Shown here piece after piece: positions 56,665-64,000 of a stretch of DNA of 64,000 nt (position 1 is its first letter; every line of letters starts with the position of its first letter). The notes under the pieces were generated by a model. The model ran no database searches. It had not been told where the DNA came from and saw only the letters and a program-made list of their open reading frames with translations. The DNA is from Amoebidium appalachense (lineage: Eukaryota; Ichthyosporea), in the NCBI GenBank assembly GCA_963693365.1, contig CAVNZM010000012.1, positions 7,874,001 through 7,938,000 on the forward strand, in the 5' to 3' direction. A program made the translations under genes and the position numbers.

Positions 56665-58378
56665 ATGTCTTTCTGGAGAAGAAGCAGCAGTGGTGCTCAG
56701 TATTCTTCTCTCGGCACCGTGGACACGGGGAACGCAGCCGACACTGACGATGGTCTTTTTGACAATCAGAGAGAGTTCAGCGTCTACCGTGCACTGGTGC
56801 AGGATGCAAGGTGCGTGTGCTGTTACTCTTTTCTTTTATTGTGATCTCCACTTCCTGGTGCGTGTGCGCGTTTGCAGCTGCGAAAAATGTTGGGGGGGGG
56901 GGGGGGGGGGGGGGAGGGAGGATGGGTGTGCGTGTGTGTGCATGGGGAGGGGGATAGGGGGTGGGGGTTGGGGGGAGGGGGAAGGGTGGCAAGGCCGAAG
57001 CCTGAGGTGAGATGGCAAATGGTGTGTTCAGTTCAATTATTGCCCTTTTGTATTATAGTTGATCGTTTTCTTCCTCAGCCCCATGCATTCTGTCTGCCTT
57101 TACCTTATTTGTGTCTTCTTCCTAACCTCCTCGTGTGCCTGTGCCTTCCGGTCCATGCCAACTACCATTGGAGTCGTTAACTGTTGTTTCGAAAAAGCAG
57201 AGGACGCTGTAGAGTGCAGTGCTTTCACGATGTGTTAGGGCACGGGAGCACGAAGGAGTGTGTTCGACGAAATTAGACTGTCCGTGCTGTGTTCTTTGTG
57301 ATCTATGATCCCCCCCGCTGCCCCCTCCCCCCTCCCCCCCCCCCCCCTCTCCTCCTTTTCTTCCTCCCTCAAACAAACACCTTTCCATGCGGCGTGCGGA
57401 GCCCATGCCCGTTTTCTGACTTTCCACCTCTCCCTTCACCAACTAGTCAACTTTTTCTCGCCCAAGCCTCCTGCCCCCCTACATACACACACCTCCCCCT
57501 CTCGTCCCTCCATCCCACCAGCCACTGCCCCCCCCCCCCCCCCCCCCCATTCCCCTTTCCCCCCTCCCCTCCCCTCCTTCCCCCCCCCCCCCCTCCCCGC
57601 CGAAGCTTGACCCTCCCCCTCCCTGCCCTCCCCCCCCCCCCCCCCCCCCCAGCCGCTCTTTGTCTGGCAGGTTTATGCACTTGTCTCTTCGTTAATCGTG
57701 CGGACTCTTTTCTTCTCGTTTACTTTGCTACCCGGTAAAGGCCTTTTCACACATGCCCCTTAAAAATCCACACACGTGCGCTTGAAATTGAAGGCTTCAC
57801 GGGTAGGCCACCTATCACTCCCTTTCGTGAGATGCTCTACCCCCTCCCCCCCCTTCCCCGCCCCCCCCCCCCTCCCCCCCCCCCCCCCCACCTCACCTCC
57901 CTCCCTCTCTCCTCCACGCGTGACACACCTAGCTCACCATCACCCTCCTTTTCTTTCCAGGGGGAGAGACAATGACGGAATTACAGAGATGAGCTTCCGA
58001 GTTGAAAAGATACCCCAGAACAAGTGTGAGTTGGTGTTTGGTGACCGCGGGATAGAGGTACTTGTGGATCATGGAACCGTCCAGTGCACTTACAAGTATG
58101 AACTCCCCCCTCCCCCCCCCCCCCCTCCCCGCCAACACCCCTACTTATTTCATGTTATTACAAAGGCACGCGCACACACGCGCTTGCGCGCGCACACACA
58201 CACAGAGAGACGCAGACTCACAGTTATGCGCGCGCGTACACAGACACGTAAGCACACAAGCACACAGGCACACACACACACACACAAGCACACGGACACA
58301 CACACGATCGGACACACATACACAGGCACGCACACACACGTACAAATGTACATACATACACCAACATGCACGCGCGCG

Positions 58379-58475
<97 letters not shown>

Positions 58476-58518
58476 AACCCCCCCCCCACACACACACACG
58501 TGCCTTCCCGTCTACCCG

Positions 58519-58587
<69 letters not shown>

Positions 58588-59146
58588 CACTGCCCCCTTT
58601 CACTGCCCCCACATGCTCTGCCTTGTGCCCTTTGTTGTGGCTTGGTAACTCTGCTGATCGCGTACTACCCCCCTCCGCCCCCTCCCCCCCTCCCCCCCCC
58701 CTCCCCCCCCCTCCCCCCTCCCCCCCCCCTCCTCTCCCCCCCTCCCCCCCCCCCTCTCCCTCCTTGTCACTACATGACCACCTTTCCACACACACATACC
58801 TCGGCTCACACAGAGCATGCGCCAGTGCGTACACCTACACCTAACATACACGGAAACGAGCATTCATGCATATGTTTACACACAGATAAGTGCACGACTA
58901 CAAGCACAAGCACGACAAAAGCACACCCCCAAGAACATACGCACGAACTCGTGCATGAACTTACACAAACCCACTCAGATGCATGCCTGTGGTAGTCATT
59001 CACACAAACACAACCTTTACATCGAAGTGTTTATGCTGTCGTCTTCCACCCGGTTATTGTTATTTATTTTTTCTGCATGCAACCACTTCCCTCCCGCCCT
59101 CCCTCCCGGGATCCCTTCCTTCCTCACTCCCACGAAGTGTAGTGCC

Positions 59147-59191
<45 letters not shown>

Positions 59192-59604
59192 GGTGAATTC
59201 TGCTTGTTGTTTCCTTCTACGTGTTGCTCCATTGTTATTTTCGCCTTTGAGTGCATGGAAGCCTCATTTCTGTAACGTGTCCTGAACGCCTCCTTTTTCT
59301 ATTAGTGCAGCCTCCTCGTAATTTTTTTGGGGGGGTTTGTTGTGTGCTGTAGCCTCACTTCTTTTCCCGCCAGCTTCGTCGTTTCACCCACACCCACACT
59401 CTTCTTCATTCTTGGCTTTTTGTATGAATATGCATACGTACACACACACATGCACGAATGCATGCACAAACACACACACACACACACATGCACACACACA
59501 CATGCATGCACGCACACTCACACGCACGCACAAGCACGCCTGCACATCCACACACGCACGGACGCGCGCACACACCCGCTTTAACACACACACAGCTTTT
59601 TATT

Positions 59605-59635
<31 letters not shown>

Positions 59636-61269
59636 CCCCGCCCCCTTCACACACCCTTGGTTCCTTCCCCCGTAAAAAGGGCCAAAACAAAAAGTCATAC
59701 GCACACATGGACATACACAACGCTTCGGACGTGTGGATAATTCTTGTGTTCACGTGTCACACACACATACATGTACACCTGCACACACACACCACATACG
59801 CACAGCACTCAGGCACCGTGATGCATGTGCACATGAACTACTCAAGCCTGCATGCACATGGGAACACACACGAGTACGCGTACACACATTCGATGCACAT
59901 TCGTACATTCGTACACCACCAATACACCTACACTACACGCACTAGTAATTCAGTCACACTATGTTGCATGCAGAACTCGTATTACCCACCCTCTCTGCCG
60001 TGTTGCATACTGTCCCCCCCCCCCCCCCCCCCCCCCCTCCCCCTTTACTTCCATGCAACCGGGCATGGTTGCTATGTGTCGTGCATCTGTAAGCACATAC
60101 GCGTTTTTCGCTGCACTGCATTACTTTGCACACGCATCTTCACCGTTTTGCTCACCTTGCTTGCATAAGCAACTCTGCTCGTCTTTGATCAAGACGGGTT
60201 GACCCACCCAAGTTCAGTTGATGCTGCTGTCTGAGTTGGAGCGTCGTATATACGCGGGCTAAGGGGTCGAAGCTCAGACGCAATTGATGACTTGGGCCCT
60301 CCCTGAGGATGGGCTCTGCTTATGACGCATACTGTGCGGATGGCTGATGTTGCATACTTGAATGTTTGCATTTGCATGTGTCCTGCACCATGCTTCTCAT
60401 CGTGTATGCGTACTTCGTACTGTGTTCCGCATTCAAACCCCCCCCCCCTCCCCCCATCGATTCGGCTTTTTTCAAGCCCAAAGCAATGGGTGATACCATA
60501 TTTCCGGCTGACATCCGGGGGCATAGCTTTCCGTTCGAAGACGTTAAAGTTCCGCCCTAGTAAGCGTGTTACTACCCTGCGGCGTGGGTCAAATCTCATA
60601 TTTTCCCCTCTGATTGCGAATTCTGCGGCCTTCGGGACTTAATTCTTTTCAGCTGGTGTAGTATGTTAGCCAGGGAAGTATCGACTTAGGTGGCGACGGG
60701 AGAACTTCCTAGAAGCCCCGTCTCCTGAGTTCCTATATATATATCTTGCTTATGCTTACTGCTGCAACTTTAACCCCCGGCCTTTCCCACTGCCCTTGCC
60801 TGCATAAGCAACCCTGCTCGTCTCTGATCAAGACGGGTGACCTTCCCATGTTCAAGTGAAACAGTATCTGAGTTGGGTTTCGTTAACGAGGTGAATAGGT
60901 CGAATCTCGGGTACTGTGGATGACGTGGGCCCCCCCTGAGGATGGGCTATGCTTATTATGCATACTCTGTATGTATGGCTTGAATTCTGCATCGTGTTAT
61001 CCGTTTGTTCTTGTGTACTTTGTACTTTTTGACGCATTCAAACCCCCCCCTCCCCCCCCCCCCCCCCCCCCCCACCACCACCACCACACACACGCGCGCG
61101 TACACACACACACACGCCCGCCTAACATATTCTCCCCCCCCCCCCCCCTCCCCCCTCTCCTACATAACACATCCCCCCCCCCCCCCCCCCCCCCCCCCTC
61201 TCCCCCCCTCCCGGGTCCCCTGCAAAATGCATTCTTATCCCCCCTCCTCTACCTCGCCCCGTTCAGCCT

Positions 61270-61304
<35 letters not shown>

Positions 61305-61779
61305 TTTTTTCCCCCAATGCCCAGATTGTGCTGCCCGTCGTGAACTTGTATATTCCGCCCCCCATCCCCCCCTCCCCCCCTCCCTTTCCCCTCTCCCCGA
61401 CGCCTTGTGTTGTTCATCGTGTGCAATTCATAATCTTTGACAGGTTGTAACCCCCCCCCCCTCCCCCCCCCCCCAAAAAAAAACACACACGAACCTCCCT
61501 CCCTCCCTCCCCCCCCCCCCCCTCCCCCCCCCCCCCCCCCCCCCCCCCCCTCGCTCCCTCCCTCTCTCCCCTCTTTCCCCTTCCAGATACGGCCAAATGT
61601 GCAAGATCAACCACAAGCGCGGCAAAGACAACTTCCTTGCGATTGTGATGAAAGACGGGGAGGTTGCGGCGTTCTGCAGCCCCGACACGGTGAAAATCAA
61701 GGCGGTACTCGTGGCCATGATTGAGAGGAACACAAATCTGGAGTTTGGAAACTACAAGAGCAGCCGCATGCTCCAATGA
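56665..61779 (+). CDS. Unknown 157-aa protein, three exons, possible PH/FERM-F3-like domain
   Basis: Exons 56665-56810, 57961-58095 and 61587-61779 (TGA) join with phase 2 at both GT-AG introns. The N-terminus ([17 protein letters not shown]) is basic and Ser-rich. From about residue 58 the pattern is a series of strands: [56 protein letters not shown], then a C-terminal helix [16 protein letters not shown]. Such a beta-rich core closed by one helix is typical of PH-like folds, including the F3 lobe of FERM domains, but I do not recognise the family. Intron 2 (3.5 kb) contains (CA)n arrays and two long copies of the C-tailed repeat. The clean phase match across three unique, normal-composition exons supports the model. 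Confidence 0.72.
58383..58468. repeat. (CG)n then (CA)n microsatellite
   Basis: It lies in intron 2 of the 157-aa protein gene. A second pure (CA)n run lies at about 58520-58584. Confidence 0.92.
60155..60445 (+). repeat. C-tailed dispersed repeat, long copy 1
   Basis: It starts near TTGCATAAGCAACTCTGCTC, has TGATCAAGACGGG, a GGTCGAAGCTC segment that loosely recalls a pol III B box, then the core GAGGATGGGCTCTGCTTATG, and ends CGCATTCAAAC plus a C tract. It matches copy 2 at 60796-61045 over its full length. Confidence 0.85.
60796..61045 (+). repeat. C-tailed dispersed repeat, long copy 2
   Basis: It starts near CTGCATAAGCAACCCTGCTC, has TGATCAAGACGGGTGACC, AGGTCGAATCTCGGG, GAGGATGGGCTATGCTTAT and ends GACGCATTCAAACCCC. 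It defines the full unit as about 250 bases, with a 135-base 3' core that is the part found elsewhere. Confidence 0.85.
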
Positions 61780-61946
61780 TTTTAGGGTTTTTTGGGGGGG
61801 TTTTTGTGTTTTTGGTTTTGCGTTTCATCTGTGCGTGTTGGTTGGGGTCAAGTTGGGCCGACAAGGACTGATGTGTGTTGGGTTTGGTGTGCTATGGTAG
61901 TAATCGTGGTGATGTTGTTTCAGTTTGCTTGTTTTCTTTTCTGTTC

Positions 61947-61980
<34 letters not shown>

Positions 61981-62341
61981 CGGTGGTACCGGTGGAGGGA
62001 CTGGTCAGCTGGGGGGGACGGCGGGATGTTATAGCTTAAAGGGTGGGTTGGTTAGCTATGGCTGTATTAGCCCTTGTATTGTTTCTGTTTAGATTGGTGA
62101 TTACAAAGATAGAGCAAATGTGTTGCTCGGAGTAAAATCACATACAAGGCATGCATATTGACTTCTTATGCGTGTGTGGGGTTTCCTTGCCATGTTTGCT
62201 GTACAGAGCAAGGTTTCATTAGTTTGTGGGTTAGTAAAACACCAGCTATTTTATTGGGGCGGTGTAAGGAAGTATTCTGGGTCAATAAATAAACGAAAGC
62301 CTATGACCCAATTTCCATAAGTACTTTTCAAAGCTGGCAAC

Positions 62342-62386
<45 letters not shown>

Positions 62387-62968
62387 ACGGGGGGGGCTCA
62401 CATGTCAAACCATAAACACACACGTGCACGCGAGCACACATGCACCGACCCCCCACCATGCAAAGGCAGTGCGCGCAGAGGGTATGTATTATTACCGAAA
62501 GCCGAAAGCCTGAATTCGCACGTGCATCATCCTCCCGGTGATCGACCGGAGAGACGTTTCAGTTTCCAACCGGTGCAACTCGAATTGTTTTTGCCCTCCT
62601 CCAGGCGGCCTTTTGAGAAATGGCGCATTCTCCGGCCGTTATTTTGTTCACCTCACTGAGTGCGCGTGAATAGTGAAAAGTAGCCGGCCATAAATATTAT
62701 AGTGATTAGAGAGGGAGAAAGAAAGAAATACGTGCGTTGGGGCATAATTATGGCCCTGTGATATGCCCGGTGCACGAAACCAGCAGGACAATTAGTGGGG
62801 CATTTCCCATAAAAAAGTTTGCAGGCTTTGATGGCACTCATAGAATTTACTTGACTTGGTGTTATAGTTGAATGTAGCAGTCCTGTGCCGATAAGAGATT
62901 AGCTTTCAGAGTTGGCTAGACAAAAAGAGACGCTTCAAGACAGCAACACTGAATTCAAACGAAAGAAG
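61780..62968. other. Spacer between the 157-aa gene and the membrane protein gene
   Basis: It begins with the 3' UTR of the upstream gene (T-rich, with TCAATAAATAAAC near 62281-62293 as a possible polyadenylation signal). A C run and (CA)n lie at 62343-62388. The last 300 bases should hold the promoter of the gene starting at 62969; no TATA box is obvious. Confidence 0.5.
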
Positions 62969-63409
62969 ATGGACTTTCTGGGCGTTAGTTTGGTGCCTTT
63001 TGTAGGGGTGGCGGCTGCAGGTGAGCTCAAGCTTTCAGGGTTTGATTGGTATCATCAGGTGTTTTCAATGAGTGTGACACACAGGCATGCACTCAGGCGC
63101 GCACACGCCAGCGCATGTGGTGGGAGTTTTGGAAAAAGACTGAAGGAAAGAGAAAGGGAAGGTTGGGGAGGAGGGGTGGGAGGGAGGGGGTCGGGGGGAA
63201 GGGGCGGGGGGGGGGGGGGGGGAGGGGGGAGGGGAGAGATGAGAGGGAGGCAGATGCGGCGGGGAGGGAGAAGGGGGGAGGGAGGGAGGGAAGGGACGGA
63301 GGGAGGGGAATAGAGGAAGGGGGGAGAGAAGGAGGGAGTAGGGGAGGGAGGGAGGGAGAGAGAGAGAAAGAGAGAGGGAGGGAGAGAGAGAAAGAGAGAG
63401 CGAGGGAGG

Positions 63410-63441
<32 letters not shown>

Positions 63442-63874
63442 ACAGAGGGAGGAAGGGAGGGCGGGAGGGCGAGAGAGGCATATATGACTATTTACGACAC
63501 CGAGTTATAATGTCATTGTTCAACATCGGCTTTGTCAGAGACATGGTCATGTGCAGATCTGTGCACCACCACTTCTGTTGTTTTCTCTTCCGTGAGCAAG
63601 ATTTCAAGGCACTTTCACGGTTACCAACAAAACCTAACTTATTTTTTATTGTTTTTGCGTTTGCCTCTTTTGTAGCATAGCTTTTTTAAAATGGGGGGAT
63701 GCATATGAAGACAATGAGATGATAGTCCCAGCTCTTTGTTTGCCTTCCAGGACCTTCTTGATAACTCTTTTTCGAGAAGAAACATCTAATACGCTCTGTG
63801 TGTGGCTGTAGTGTTTTTAGCTGTGTGGACGCTGGCGCAGAATGTCTACCTGCCGTTTCAAGGAGCTTTCCGAG
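62969..63874 (+). CDS. 5' end of a membrane protein gene, cut by the window edge
   Basis: Exon 1 is 62969-63020 (ATG, 17 codons: MDFLGVSLVPFVGVAAA, then GTGAGC). Exon 2 is 63812-63874, after GGCTGTAG and before GTAAGAAT, and adds VFLAVWTLAQNVYLPFQGAF. Phase 1 is kept at both junctions. The two exons together make one long hydrophobic segment of about 28 residues, a signal anchor or first transmembrane helix. Further exons must lie beyond 64,000. The family cannot be told from 38 residues; multi-span pumps such as proton pyrophosphatases start in a similar way, but that is only a guess. The intron is filled with G- and GA-rich sequence at 63170-63470. Confidence 0.55.
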
Positions 63875-64000
63875 GTAAGAATTTCTTTTGCCCACATTAG
63901 ACTTCACATCTCGGAAGTGGTTTGCATGTATAGAAACCACTCTTTGAATGTCGGGTGTGGTTTCTTGCTTTCATTTTTTGCACTATGTTTGTGGTGAAAC

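Noticed and set aside
60450-60560. Extra exon of the 157-aa gene ([15 protein letters not shown] frame)
   Set aside because: No convincing acceptor or donor is present, and the flanking exons already join in phase without it.

Overview
The window is nuclear DNA of a eukaryote. Spliced genes with GT-AG (and apparently two GC-AG) introns, RING/TRAF/MATH architecture, mitochondrial-type presequences, a Ty1/copia element and massive microsatellites all point that way. TAA, TAG and TGA all act as stops, so the standard code fits. A DUF4476-like protein, a TRAF-like gene and a mitochondrial carbamate kinase together suggest a protist on the animal/amoebozoan side or an early-branching animal relative. 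The sequence alone does not settle this. The most striking base-composition trait is poly(C)/poly(G) tracts of 20 to 95 bases, plus (CA)n, (CT)n and (GA)n arrays. These fill the introns and spacers and generate most of the long but meaningless open frames (poly-Pro, poly-Gly, Thr-His, Cys-Val, Leu-Ser, Arg-Glu).

Layout. 0.8-3.7 kb: small DUF4476-like gene (+). 4.16-4.22 kb: 46-bp perfect palindrome with an 8-bp duplication (mini-MITE). 5.3-6.7 kb: RING/TRAF/MATH gene with three frame breaks (+). 8.6-12.3 kb: five-exon SRPBCC/Bet v1-like gene (-), its introns filled with a C-tailed repeat family. 12.8-14.1 kb: dispersed structured repeat, an orphan exon and a 50-aa coiled-coil ORF behind a TATA box. 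16.6-17.0 kb: TIR-type MITE. 17.2-17.5 kb: solo copia LTR. 20.3-28.2 kb: about 1,540-aa transposase-like gene (-) with DUF6729, D/D/E-like motifs and an embedded DEDDy 3'-5' exonuclease. 28.6-31.9 kb: defective copia element (-). 35.0-35.9 kb: unknown 274-aa gene (-). 40.1-48.2 kb: complete six-exon carbamate kinase gene (-) with a putative mitochondrial leader, plus a decayed duplicate of its last exon at 39.7 kb. 48.6-49.3 kb: three tandem ~225-bp units. 51.1-51.7 kb: intronless 174-aa gene (+). 56.7-61.8 kb: three-exon 157-aa gene (+), possibly PH/FERM-F3-like. 63.0 kb to edge: start of a membrane protein gene (+).

The host genes are unrelated housekeeping-type genes and form no operon or cluster. 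The best candidate for an undescribed system is the 20-28 kb gene: its exonuclease domain appears to sit between the second and third acidic motifs of a transposase-like core. A second candidate is the ~135-bp C-tailed repeat family. In every case I could orient, it lies in an intron in the sense direction, and it may be the source of many of the homopolymer tracts.
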